Source of the DNA: Sphingobacteriales bacterium
GTDB taxonomy: Bacteria > Bacteroidota > Bacteroidia > UKL13-3
NCBI GenBank assembly: GCA_021299635.1
Contig: JAJTFA010000001.1
Coordinates: 471,842 to 535,841 of the forward strand
DNA length: 64,000 nucleotides
Reading direction: 5' to 3'
The notes beneath the pieces were generated by a model. The model ran no database searches. It saw only the letters and a program-made list of their open reading frames with translations, and had not been told where the DNA came from. This document shows, piece by piece, positions 32,580 to 42,445 of the stretch. The translations under genes were made by a program, and so were the position numbers. How positions within the stretch are numbered: position 1 is the first letter of the stretch; every line of letters starts with the position of its first letter.

Positions 32580-32653
32580 TATTTCTGATTTTAATTGAGT
32601 TAATATTCATAGAGCAGCACTATAGCTAAATTATTAATGCCACTCCTTTTATT

Positions 32654-33373
32654 TTAGAATTGCATTGGGATGTCCATGACCAAAATTCTGCTATTTTCTT
32701 TGGCAATTATTTCTGTTGTTTCGAAATCTGTTATTCCTATTGCATCTCGTTTTTGTAAAATCTCTCCGGTTGTTTCTATGCATCCGTCAATAAGAAAGAT
32801 ATAACTGCCATTACCTGCTTTTTTTGATGTGTAGGTAATATTATTTCCTGCTTCTAAATCGCAAAGATTAAACCAGGCTTGCTGATGAATAAATATCGCA
32901 TTACCCTCCGTTTGTGTATCCGGCTTAATAATTTCCTGCCATTTATTTTTCCTGTCTTCCGGAGCAAAAGTCTTCTGATCGTAACGCGGTGTAACATTGC
33001 CCTTATCCGGGAAAACCCAGATCTGAAATAATTTTACCGAATCGGTTTTAGAATGATTCATTTCTGAGTGAAATACACCTGATCCGGCACTCATTACCTG
33101 AACATCATTAGGGTTCATCACAGAGCCATTGCCCATACTATCTTTATGCTCCAATGCGCCTTCCTGAACCAATGTAATAATTTCCATATTGTCATGCGGA
33201 TGCTTGCCAAAGCCCATCCCGGGAGCTACTTCGTCATCATTTAATACTCGCAGTGCGCCAAAATGTATTTTTTCAGGATCATACCATTGAGCAAAGCTAA
33301 ATGAGTGTTTTGCTTTAAGCCACCCATGGTTGGCCTGACCTCTATTTTCTGCGCGATGTATAACTGTCTTCAT
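32654..33373 (-). CDS. Pirin family protein
   Basis: HSFSFAQWYDPEKIHFGALRVLNDDEVAPGMGFGKHPHDNMEIITLVQEGALEHKDSMGN. Confidence 0.95.
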   Translation of the reverse strand: MKTVIHRAENRGQANHGWLKAKHSFSFAQWYDPEKIHFGALRVLNDDEVAPGMGFGKHPHDNMEIITLVQEGALEHKDSMGNGSVMNPNDVQVMSAGSGVFHSEMNHSKTDSVKLFQIWVFPDKGNVTPRYDQKTFAPEDRKNKWQEIIKPDTQTEGNAIFIHQQAWFNLCDLEAGNNITYTSKKAGNGSYIFLIDGCIETTGEILQKRDAIGITDFETTEIIAKENSRILVMDIPMQF

Positions 33374-33424
33374 ATTTTCAGTTGAAATTATTATTTCTCA
33401 ATCTTTTTTGGCAATGCCCGTATT

Positions 33425-34198
33425 TTAATCGTTAATAAATTCCAATACTTGTTTAGAAAATAATTGTGGTTGTTCTGCGTGCAGCCAATGGCCTGCTTGC
33501 TCTACGGTACATATCCGGGCGGAAGGAAACAATTGATGGATCATTGGTTCATCTGTCTCTCTGATATATTGTGAGAGGCTACCTTTAAGAAATAAAACAG
33601 CACCTCCATAGCTATTTGCAGAAGTGGTTTCTTCCAGAATGTTTTCGTAATCGTGGTAAAGGGTTTCAAAGTTAAATTTCCAGCGGTATTGACCATTTTC
33701 TGCACGTTCCAGATTTTTTAAAATGAACTGGCGTGTACCAAAATCGCCCAGATAGGTTTTCATGGCATCTTCTGCTTCCTTACGCGATTGTATGGTGTTG
33801 AGATCAATACTTTTTATCGCCTTAAAAACTTCATCATGTCCGTGTTTATATGCCCGTGGCGACATATCTGCAACAATCAGTTTTTGTGTATGCATTGGAT
33901 ATGAAAGTGCAAATTGCATAGCTACCTTGCCACCCATGGAATGGCCAATTATAATGGCCTTTTCAATATGTAATTGCTGCATAAAATGGTATAAATCATC
34001 TACCATATCGGCAATGGTATGTGTAGCCGTATGAGGTGATTTCCCATGGTTGCGCTGATCCAGTGCATAAACGGTACATCCGCTTTTGCCCCACTCGGTA
34101 GCAAGAGTATGCCAGTTATCCAGTGATCCCAAAAATCCATGAAGAATAATAAGCTTTGTGGAACCACTCCCGTATTGTTTATAATGAAGCTGAACCAT
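33425..34198 (-). CDS. Alpha/beta fold hydrolase
   Basis: LHGFLGSLDNWHTLA, DQRNHGKSPH, GHSMGGKVAMQFAL nucleophile elbow, AGHWLHAEQP. Confidence 0.93.
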   Translation of the reverse strand: MVQLHYKQYGSGSTKLIILHGFLGSLDNWHTLATEWGKSGCTVYALDQRNHGKSPHTATHTIADMVDDLYHFMQQLHIEKAIIIGHSMGGKVAMQFALSYPMHTQKLIVADMSPRAYKHGHDEVFKAIKSIDLNTIQSRKEAEDAMKTYLGDFGTRQFILKNLERAENGQYRWKFNFETLYHDYENILEETTSANSYGGAVLFLKGSLSQYIRETDEPMIHQLFPSARICTVEQAGHWLHAEQPQLFSKQVLEFIND

Positions 34199-34204
34199 CT
34201 GAAC

Positions 34205-34759
34205 TTACATGCGGGGTTTCCACGGTATTTCTGTGGCTCCGGCCTCATAAACCACGTATCTGGCAAAGGTGAATAGATAATCGCTCAGGCGATTCAGGTA
34301 TCTGATTACAATTTCATGTACCAATGTTTCAGATGATAAGTGCACTACGATTCTCTCTGACCTTCGGCAGATGCATCTGGCCACATGGCAATGCGAGGCA
34401 ACAATGGTGCCTCCGGGAAGTATAAAACTTTTTAATGGAGGCAAAATATCATCCATGCGGTCTATTTCTTTCTCCAGCAATTCAATATCCGATTCAAGTA
34501 AATCGGGAATTTTCATCTTGGATTTTTCCGGGTCGCTGGCAAGGTCTGAGCCTATAGTAAATAAGCGGTCCTGAATTTCGTAAAGAATATGGCTTTTGTC
34601 CTTTTGCTGGTAAGAGTCAATTATAAGGCCTAAATAGGAATTAAGCTCATCAACGGTGCCATAGGCTTCTATCCTGAGGTGATGCTTGGGTACACGGATA
34701 CCTCCAATTAATGAGGTCTCTCCTTTATCTCCCGTTTTTGTATATATTCTGAAAGTCAT
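34205..34759 (-). CDS. Cob(I)yrinic acid a,c-diamide adenosyltransferase (PduO type)
   Basis: IYTKTGDKGETSLIGGIRVPK, FILPGGTIVASHCHVARCICRRSER, YLNRLSDYLFTFAR. Confidence 0.95.
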   Translation of the reverse strand: MTFRIYTKTGDKGETSLIGGIRVPKHHLRIEAYGTVDELNSYLGLIIDSYQQKDKSHILYEIQDRLFTIGSDLASDPEKSKMKIPDLLESDIELLEKEIDRMDDILPPLKSFILPGGTIVASHCHVARCICRRSERIVVHLSSETLVHEIVIRYLNRLSDYLFTFARYVVYEAGATEIPWKPRM

Positions 34760-35002
34760 TTCTAAAATTGTTGTTTTAATTGGTTACTGAATGCAGTGTC
34801 TATAATTACTTTAAACCCAAATCAGTTAAACTTGTTTGCAAGTTAAGACTGATTATTAAAAAACATAGCCAGTTGTTATCTATTATGTTGTTTATCCGTA
34901 TCATATACAGGTTTAACCAGCATTGCTTATGGTGGCCTGTTTTTATATTTATCCCTACTAATAGGAGAAAAACCTGCAGCAGCAGCTTTGTTATCAATAA
35001 AT

Positions 35003-36166
35003 TTAATAAAATAGTTTAGGTATACGCTTATTGATGAAAGAAATATTACCTATGCTGATAAGTGAATTGATGAGCCAGATTCTTTTACCCAAAAATTGCT
35101 GCAGGATGTAATGGTTTCGGAAATTGGGCCACATCTTTTTATATACACGCTTGTCATATGCTTTAAGAATGTTACCGGTGAAGTTTTGTTCCTTAAAACA
35201 TTGAATAGCTTGCTCTGCAGCAAATTTGCCACTCTCCATTGCTGTTTCAATACCTTCACCGCTAAATGGGTCTATTAATGAAGCCGCATCTCCGCAAAGC
35301 ATAAATCCATTGCCCGACAGGCGATATTTTTTTGACCCAAGCGGTAAGCCAAATCCTTTTATATCTTCTAATGCTTCGGCATCAGCAAATCGCTCAGCAA
35401 CTTCAGGAATGCGGGTGATAATTTCATTAAGGCTCTGTTTTAAATCAATCTTTTGTTTGGCAATGGTATCGCTCAACATACCAAAGCCAACGTTGGCTTC
35501 ATTGTTACTTAATGGGAAAATCCAGAAATACCCGGGTAGGTAGCCTTTTAAAAAGTAAACTTCTAATGCATTTCCTTCTAAGCCTTTTATGTTTCTGTAA
35601 TATTGCCGAACCGCTCCGGAATAGTGTTTTCGGTCAACCTTAATTTTACCAAGTTTTTTTGCAGCTACGGAGTGCGCACCATCACATGCAATGATTAAAG
35701 GGGCTGTTAATATCTCACCATTTTGAAGCTTAACATGGTTCATTCCCTTGTCCTGATAAACATCCTTAACGGCATGATTGGTTTTAAGTGTTAAATTTGG
35801 ATGTTGGTGGCAAGCATGTTGAAACAACCAGTTATCAAAATCAATTCGCTTGATGCAATGACCGACTTTACTGAATCCTATTTCCAAACTTTTAAAAACG
35901 GGACTGTAAAGTTTGGCCTTGGTAATATTTGTTTTAGGTGCAAACTCAAGCAAGTTTAATTCAAGTTCCGGATCAATTTGTCTAAGTATTCTTTTTGCAA
36001 TAGAGCTTACCGCATCACCACATATCTTATCCCTTGGAAATGATTCTTTATCAACCAACGCGATTCGCAATCCGCTTTTTTTAAGAGTCAAGGCACAGGT
36101 TGCACCTGAAGGACCTGCACCTGTTATAATTATATCAAACTGATTCGTTGAAGTCACAGGTGGCAA
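35003..36166 (-). CDS. NAD(P)/FAD-dependent oxidoreductase, geranylgeranyl-reductase-like
   Basis: DIIITGAGPSGATCALTLKKSGLRIALVDKESFPRDKICGD and LCGDAASLIDPFSGEGIETAMESGK. Confidence 0.9.
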   Translation of the reverse strand: MPPVTSTNQFDIIITGAGPSGATCALTLKKSGLRIALVDKESFPRDKICGDAVSSIAKRILRQIDPELELNLLEFAPKTNITKAKLYSPVFKSLEIGFSKVGHCIKRIDFDNWLFQHACHQHPNLTLKTNHAVKDVYQDKGMNHVKLQNGEILTAPLIIACDGAHSVAAKKLGKIKVDRKHYSGAVRQYYRNIKGLEGNALEVYFLKGYLPGYFWIFPLSNNEANVGFGMLSDTIAKQKIDLKQSLNEIITRIPEVAERFADAEALEDIKGFGLPLGSKKYRLSGNGFMLCGDAASLIDPFSGEGIETAMESGKFAAEQAIQCFKEQNFTGNILKAYDKRVYKKMWPNFRNHYILQQFLGKRIWLINSLISIGNISFINKRIPKLFY

Positions 36167-36320
36167 AAATGAAGTAATTCCATAAAGTCGCCAAATGATT
36201 TTTGTGCTTAAAGCACTGAATTATCTCATGTGTGCTTCAAGTTATCCGATTATGGGAGAAAATTTATATAGAAATTAAACCCTTTCTTGATAAAACACTC
36301 TGAAATATTATTTTTAAACC

Positions 36321-37634
36321 ATGAAATCAATTGTTATAAGTATTTTACTGGCATTAGGTATTCAGGCCTCAGCTCAGTTGTATTTTCCCCCATTAATTGG
36401 CAACAATTGGGATACAATAAGTCCGCAGACGCTGGGATGGTGCACCAACAGGCTCGATTCCTTGTATAAAATGCTGGATGATAAAAATACCAAAGCCTTC
36501 ATTGTACTCAAGGATGGTAAAATAGTGATAGAAAAATATTTTGATACTTTTACGCGTGATTCTTCCTGGTATTGGGCTTCTGCCGGAAAAACCATTACCT
36601 CAGTGTTGATTGGTATAGCCCAACAGGAGGGAAAACTCAAGATTACAGATTCAACATCAAAATACCTGGGTGCAGGCTGGACATCATGCCCACCCGATAA
36701 GGAAGGTAAAATTACCATCCGACACCAACTAACCATGACTACAGGAGTGGATTATGCCGTGCCCGACTGGAATTGCACCACTCCGGCTTGCCTGAAATAT
36801 AAAGCCGATGCCGGAACGCAATGGTTTTATCATAACGCCACTTATTTGTTGTTGCAAGATGTTATCGAAGCTGCTACTGGCCTTACTTTTCAGCAATACA
36901 CCCAGCAAAAACTAATATCCAGAATAGGTATGGCGGGTATTTGGTTTGATGGTGTTTATTATTCAAAGCCTCGTTCAATGGCTCGTTTTGGCCTCATGGT
37001 ATTAAATAAGGGAATATGGAACAATGATACCATCATCAGGGATACAACCTATTATCATCAAATGCTTAATACCTCACAAAATTTAAATGAGTCTTATGGT
37101 TATTTATGGTGGTTAAATGGTAAACCAAGTTATCGCATGCCGGCTTCCATTCAGGTATTTAACGGGCCGCTATTTAAACCAGCACCTGCCGAATTGCTAT
37201 GTGGTTTGGGTAAGGATGATCAAAAACTATATGTATGGCCTTCAGAGAAAATGGTTATTGTAAGAATGGGAGAATCTGCTGATGCAAACAGTTTGGTCCC
37301 GCTTTCTGTCGATACATTGATTTGGCAAGAGCTGAATAAACTCATGTGTAAAAATAATGTATCTGTGCCTGAGGAAATAAAGGAAGAGGAAGATGAATTC
37401 AGAATTTATCCTAATCCTGCATCAGGGCAATTATTCTATCGCATACCACTGCAAATTGGTTCAGCCTCACTCAATTTGTACGACATACGTGGCAGATTGG
37501 TTCGGTCTGCAATTAAGGATGAGCAAGTAGTTGAAGGTGTTATTACACTTGATGACCTGGAGAGCGGAATTTATACTGCAAAATTACAGGCAACGAATCA
37601 AGTTTGGTATAAAAAGATTGTTATTACAAAGTAG
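36321..37634 (+). CDS. Serine hydrolase (beta-lactamase/class C-like) with T9SS-type C-terminal sorting domain
   Basis: Signal peptide, WYWASAGKTITSVLIGIA (SxxK), MTTGVDY, C-terminal FRIYPNPASGQLFYRI...LYDIRGRLV...LESGIYTAKL...KKIVITK. Confidence 0.9.
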   Translation: MKSIVISILLALGIQASAQLYFPPLIGNNWDTISPQTLGWCTNRLDSLYKMLDDKNTKAFIVLKDGKIVIEKYFDTFTRDSSWYWASAGKTITSVLIGIAQQEGKLKITDSTSKYLGAGWTSCPPDKEGKITIRHQLTMTTGVDYAVPDWNCTTPACLKYKADAGTQWFYHNATYLLLQDVIEAATGLTFQQYTQQKLISRIGMAGIWFDGVYYSKPRSMARFGLMVLNKGIWNNDTIIRDTTYYHQMLNTSQNLNESYGYLWWLNGKPSYRMPASIQVFNGPLFKPAPAELLCGLGKDDQKLYVWPSEKMVIVRMGESADANSLVPLSVDTLIWQELNKLMCKNNVSVPEEIKEEEDEFRIYPNPASGQLFYRIPLQIGSASLNLYDIRGRLVRSAIKDEQVVEGVITLDDLESGIYTAKLQATNQVWYKKIVITK

Positions 37635-37641
37635 CAAGCTA

Positions 37642-37872
37642 ATGAAGAAAGGTATTTACAAGCACTATAAAGGCAAACTTTATAAAGTTACCGGATTTGC
37701 CCGCCATAGCGAGACCTTGGAGGAGATGGTAATTTACGAAGCTTTATACGATTCGGAGGAATTTGGTTATGGAGCAACCTGGGTTAGGCCTAGAAAGATG
37801 TTTGAAGAGGAAGTAATTGTGAAGGGCGCAGCCTATTCAAGATTTATGTTTGTTGGTGATAAATTGAATTGA
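37642..37872 (+). CDS. DUF1653 domain protein
   Basis: GIYKHYKGKLYKVTGFARHSETLEEMVIYEALYDSEEFGYGATWVRPRKMFEEEV. ATG 37642 preferred over the overlapping 37531 start. Confidence 0.88.
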   Translation: MKKGIYKHYKGKLYKVTGFARHSETLEEMVIYEALYDSEEFGYGATWVRPRKMFEEEVIVKGAAYSRFMFVGDKLN

Positions 37873-38019
37873 TTCGAACAGTCTTTCAATTTAATTAATA
37901 CCTCATTTAAGTTTATCCTTTGCTGTATTTATCGTTTTCTTTATGTATGTTTCGCCAACATACGATGATTGAGTAGTGCACACCATTTATCTCATACATC
38001 AACTTATTTTTAGTAATAC

Positions 38020-39234
38020 ATGAAACTTCACAAAAACCTCATTGATGCAGTAGTAAAATCACTTCAGCTTATATTTAATGAAGGAAAGTATGCAGACAAG
38101 GTAATAGAGAAAGTGCTGCAATCCGATAAACGCTGGGGTGCAAGAGATCGTGCCTTTATAGCAGAAAACACCTATGAAATGGTTCGTTGGTGGCGCTTAA
38201 TACGATTTATTGCCGGTTATAATCAAGTGAAAGAAGAGGAATTAACCTACGAATCAGGCTGGCATTTATTTGGTGTGTGGCTGTTACTTAGTGGTGAGCA
38301 ATTACCTTCGTGGAAAGAATTTGAGGAAATTGATAAAGAGCAGGTCAAACACTTGAGCGCACATGCATTGCATGTTAGGAAAATTAAAGAATCTATTCCT
38401 GATTGGTTGGATGAGTTGGGCGAAAGGGAATTAGGTAAAGATTGGGATAAGGAAATATTGGCGCTTAATCATGCTGCTCCTGTTGTAATAAGGGCAAACA
38501 CCTTAAAGACTACGCGTGGACGTTTAGCTAAGCAGTTGGCTGAAATTGATATTGAAACTTTTCCGGTTTCGGGCGCAGATGATGCCCTGGTTTTAAAAAA
38601 GCGTACCAATTTATTTACGCTTCCTTTTTTTAAAGAAGGGCTATTTGAAGTGCAGGATGCATCCTCTCAACTGGTGGCAGCTTTTCTGCAAGTTAAGCCC
38701 GGTATGCGCGTGATTGATGCCTGTGCAGGTGCAGGAGGTAAAACTTTACATCTGGCTGCATTGATGCAAAACAAGGGCCGAATTATTTCTATGGATACTG
38801 AACAATGGAAGTTGGATGAATTGAAACGAAGAGGGAGAAGGGCAGGAGTAAATATAATTGAAACTAAAATAATTGAAAGCAGCAAAACAATAAAGCGCTT
38901 GCATGATTCAGCAGATAGGCTACTTCTAGATGTGCCCTGCTCAGGTTTAGGTGTGCTGCGAAGAAATCCGGATGCCAAATGGAAACTGGATATGGCATTT
39001 ATTGATAAAGTGAAAAAGATGCAGGCTGACATTTTAAATGCTTACAGTTTACTATTAAAACCCGGAGGATTGATGGTTTATGCTACCTGCAGTATTCTGC
39101 CTAGCGAGGATGAAGAGCAGGTAAAATCTTTTTTGGATAAACACCCGCATTTTGAAAAATTAGAAGAGCGCAGGGTTTCAGCCACTGAAGGTTTTGATGG
39201 ATTTTACATGGCATTAATGAAACGAAATAGCTGA
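38020..39234 (+). CDS. RsmB/NOP-family RNA methyltransferase
   Basis: GLFEVQDASSQLVAAFLQVKPGMRVIDACAGAGGKTLHLA, LLDVPCSGLGVLRRNPDAKW, YATCSILPSED. Confidence 0.93.
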   Translation: MKLHKNLIDAVVKSLQLIFNEGKYADKVIEKVLQSDKRWGARDRAFIAENTYEMVRWWRLIRFIAGYNQVKEEELTYESGWHLFGVWLLLSGEQLPSWKEFEEIDKEQVKHLSAHALHVRKIKESIPDWLDELGERELGKDWDKEILALNHAAPVVIRANTLKTTRGRLAKQLAEIDIETFPVSGADDALVLKKRTNLFTLPFFKEGLFEVQDASSQLVAAFLQVKPGMRVIDACAGAGGKTLHLAALMQNKGRIISMDTEQWKLDELKRRGRRAGVNIIETKIIESSKTIKRLHDSADRLLLDVPCSGLGVLRRNPDAKWKLDMAFIDKVKKMQADILNAYSLLLKPGGLMVYATCSILPSEDEEQVKSFLDKHPHFEKLEERRVSATEGFDGFYMALMKRNS

Positions 39235-39282
39235 AAAATATCTTGAGTCTTTAATTGCTTCAACAATAAAATAGGACTGTTT

Positions 39283-40545
39283 TTATTTTGCCCTAATGGC
39301 ATCCACCGGATCAAGCCTGGCAGCTTGCCATGCCGGTATAAAGCCTGATATAATGCCAATGCACACAGATACAATAATTCCTGTAAAAATATTTCCTACA
39401 GTGAGCATCATGTCAAAATCAATAAGCGCACTTACCGCATAAGTAATTGCACCAACGCATGCAATACCAATACCTCCTCCGGTAATACATAAAACAATTG
39501 CTTCTACCAAAAATTCGATTAGAATAAAATAATTCTTAGCCCCAAGCGACTTCTGAATGCCAATTTGGTTGGTTCGCTCTTTAACAGAAACAAACATGAT
39601 GTTGGCAATTCCAAAGCCACCAACCAGCATGGCAAATCCGCCTATAATCCAGCCTGCAAAGGTTATTACGGAGAATAAATCTTTTAATGGCTCTGCAATG
39701 AGGGTGGTCTTGTTCAATGCGAAATTTTCTTCTTCACCGGGTTTAAGTTTACGTTGCGCACGCATAATTCCTCTTAATTCCTCCTCCAGTTGCTCAAGCG
39801 GAACCCCAGGAGCCGCCTTAACTTGTATTTGTGCATTCGCCCGATCAGAATCTATACGAACATAATTGGCCAGTGTTTTTGCAGGAATAAGTAGTACATT
39901 ATCGAGGCTGTTGCCCATTAGGCTTTCGCCTTCTTTTTCTACTACACCTACTACCTTGAATTTTCTCCCTCTGATTGAAATTAAACGATCTGAACCTCTT
40001 CTGTTGCCAAATAGATTTTGCGCAATGGCATATCCGAGTACAACAACATCTGTTCCGTTTACTGTTTCTGCTTCCGTAAAAAATCTACCTTCTTTTAATT
40101 CAAAGCTGCGTACCTTATTATAATCATGGCTTACACCAGTTACCTGAGCCCCTTCTGCTGTGGTACTTTCATATTTAACCGTTACACCACCAAGCTGTAT
40201 ATTTATGGTACTGGCACCTGCAAATTGTGATTGCAACTCAACCTTTTTTAATTCACTCAAGCGTGGATTTGGTCTGTTCATATATTTCCACCACTTGTAA
40301 TCTCCGGAAAAAGTCCAGGGCCATTTATCTATAAAAATAACATCCTTGCCAAGCGACTCAACACTATTCTGAACATTTCGCTCCAATGAGTCAACAATGG
40401 TTAATACTGCAATAATGCAAAATATGCCTATGGTAACTCCTAATGTTGAAAGAAAAGTACGAATTTTATTTTGCCTGAGTGCCTCAAAAGCAAAAAGTGT
40501 ACTCTCAATGATTTGTGTAAGTAAAATTTTAGCATCCGCCAGCAT
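39283..40545 (-). CDS. ABC transporter permease, MacB/FtsX family
   Basis: ALRQNKIRTFLSTLGVTIGIFCIIAVLTI, C-terminal KERTNQIGIQKSLGAKN...GFIPAWQAARLDPVDAIRAK. Confidence 0.92.
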   Translation of the reverse strand: MLADAKILLTQIIESTLFAFEALRQNKIRTFLSTLGVTIGIFCIIAVLTIVDSLERNVQNSVESLGKDVIFIDKWPWTFSGDYKWWKYMNRPNPRLSELKKVELQSQFAGASTINIQLGGVTVKYESTTAEGAQVTGVSHDYNKVRSFELKEGRFFTEAETVNGTDVVVLGYAIAQNLFGNRRGSDRLISIRGRKFKVVGVVEKEGESLMGNSLDNVLLIPAKTLANYVRIDSDRANAQIQVKAAPGVPLEQLEEELRGIMRAQRKLKPGEEENFALNKTTLIAEPLKDLFSVITFAGWIIGGFAMLVGGFGIANIMFVSVKERTNQIGIQKSLGAKNYFILIEFLVEAIVLCITGGGIGIACVGAITYAVSALIDFDMMLTVGNIFTGIIVSVCIGIISGFIPAWQAARLDPVDAIRAK

Positions 40546-40652
40546 AAGGCAAAGATATATCTTACTCTTGTGAAATGATAGGTATATTCTAATTCACTAT
40601 ATTTACTGCACGAATGATTACTCTTTTGACATTCGGCTGTTTTTACAACCAA

Positions 40653-41261
40653 TTATTTAATAAGTGATAGACCTTCAAGCGCTGATTTATCTGAAGGGGA
40701 TGCAAGCAGTACTTTATAAAAAAGTAGCCTAGCTTCTTTCAACTTCCCCAATCGGTAATTGGTCCATGCAAACATTAGGAGCGCATCATAGTCGAATGGG
40801 TATAGATTTACTGATTTTTCAAAGCATTTGTAGGCTAAAGTATATTGTTTTCGTGTATAATAAATATATCCTAGTTTATAATTAACAGACGAGTTTTTGG
40901 GATCTATTTTCAATATTGCAACATACAATGCAAGTATATCATCCCATTTACCTAGTGCTGCCAATGGCAATACCTTGCCTAATTTTGGCTCAATTGCATA
41001 TGGCATCAAATCTATTGCCTTCTGGTAATACCCTCCGGACTCTGAGTATACGCCAGACATATACTTTAAGTATCCCAGCCTCAGGTTGCATTCATAACTC
41101 TGCGCATTGTAAACATTATTGATAGCCTGCGCAGCACCGATATAATTGCCTGCTTTCTCAAGCGAGTAGCTGTTTGCAAATGCCTGTTGCATGGGCTGAT
41201 CTTGGGCAGACAATTCGCCTATCCATAGCATGTAAAGTAAAAGAATAGAGATTTTTTTCAT
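40653..41261 (-). CDS. Secreted tetratricopeptide repeat protein
   Basis: Signal peptide (ending GELSAQ) and several TPR-like units (NYKLGYIYYTRKQYTLAYKCFEKSVNLYP). Confidence 0.78.
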   Translation of the reverse strand: MKKISILLLYMLWIGELSAQDQPMQQAFANSYSLEKAGNYIGAAQAINNVYNAQSYECNLRLGYLKYMSGVYSESGGYYQKAIDLMPYAIEPKLGKVLPLAALGKWDDILALYVAILKIDPKNSSVNYKLGYIYYTRKQYTLAYKCFEKSVNLYPFDYDALLMFAWTNYRLGKLKEARLLFYKVLLASPSDKSALEGLSLIK

Positions 41262-41272
41262 GGTTGTTTTAT

Positions 41273-42445
41273 TTATCTGATTAGTTTTATGCCGATGAGT
41301 GCCATATGCAGGTTATAATTTGTTTTACTCACAGATTCCTGACGCGTTTCGTATTGCCATAATCCATATAGCGAAAGATTATCGTATAGCAAATACTCTA
41401 TACCTGCCTGAACCCTGTAATTTGTTTTATCAAATGCATTGGTGGCAAGCCAGCCGTTTTGTTCATTAAAATTATTGGTATTGGCCAGTAAATAGTTGCT
41501 GCTTATGGAAAGTCTCTTTAATGCCCAGTATCTTAACTGGGCGCCATATAACAGATAACTGATGTTGTTATTATAAAGATGTGTTAGCTGAATACCGGTT
41601 TCTAATTTGTTATTGAAGAAGGGATAATAACTAATGCCCACTTGTTGCTGCCATTGCGTGGTTTTATTAAAGTCAGAAAAGGCAATACCTAGCGATGTTC
41701 GCCAATTATGCAATCTTTTAGACACTGCAAGGCTGGCTACTATCGGATTGGCACTAAATTCATTTTCCGAAAGTCCGTTCTGCATATTAGAATGATAATA
41801 GCTGATAAAATGAAACGAGGGCATGATACTCCATTGTTTGCGTAATGGAATATTGCCGGTAACATATACCTGTTGCTGATTTAACCTACCATAATATGCT
41901 TCCTGATTCAGATGTGAAGCGGAAACGAAAACAGTTGCCTTGTTAAAAACCCTGAAGCCTAATCCTACCTGGCTGTAGTATAATGTTTTATATAATGCTT
42001 CATCACTCGATAACTTGATGCCAAATTCTGTATTTGCCAGATGCAGCAGCTTAGGTGCCGGAGCCACATTTTTATTTTTTGAATCTCGAATCTTTACATC
42101 ATATACTTTAATGGCATGCACATAATCTCCGATGTAGACATAGTTCCAGTATAGATAATACCTAATGGCGTCTTTCATAGCTGCATCCGTGCAGTGTTCC
42201 AACGCTTTTTCATAATACGTTGCCGATTTCATATATCGTTGCAGTTGGAAACTTGCATACCCTGCGCGCATATACAGGTAATCAAGTGTGTAACCTTCGC
42301 ATATAGCTTTCTCAGAAACTTCTAGCAATTCTTCCCATTGCTTGGTCATCAGCAACTCGTAACTCACTTCATCATAAGGTGAATATTGCGCACGGGTATT
42401 TTGATTCAGTACCAGCATAAATACAATAATCAGGAGTTTACGCAT
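41273..42445 (-). CDS. TPR-containing putative outer-membrane beta-barrel protein
   Basis: Signal peptide, TPR-like N-terminal third, alternating aromatic beta-strand-like C-terminal two thirds. Confidence 0.65.
   Translation of the reverse strand: MRKLLIIVFMLVLNQNTRAQYSPYDEVSYELLMTKQWEELLEVSEKAICEGYTLDYLYMRAGYASFQLQRYMKSATYYEKALEHCTDAAMKDAIRYYLYWNYVYIGDYVHAIKVYDVKIRDSKNKNVAPAPKLLHLANTEFGIKLSSDEALYKTLYYSQVGLGFRVFNKATVFVSASHLNQEAYYGRLNQQQVYVTGNIPLRKQWSIMPSFHFISYYHSNMQNGLSENEFSANPIVASLAVSKRLHNWRTSLGIAFSDFNKTTQWQQQVGISYYPFFNNKLETGIQLTHLYNNNISYLLYGAQLRYWALKRLSISSNYLLANTNNFNEQNGWLATNAFDKTNYRVQAGIEYLLYDNLSLYGLWQYETRQESVSKTNYNLHMALIGIKLIR

Noticed and set aside
34760-35002. Intergenic region with ORFs on both strands (34780-35019 and 34806-34997)
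   Set aside because: Low-complexity AT-rich frames without a recognisable family or coupling to neighbours
37531-37641. N-terminal extension of the DUF1653 ORF overlapping the serine hydrolase gene
   Set aside because: Conserved DUF1653 sequence starts at the ATG at 37642; the extension is out-of-frame reading of the upstream gene
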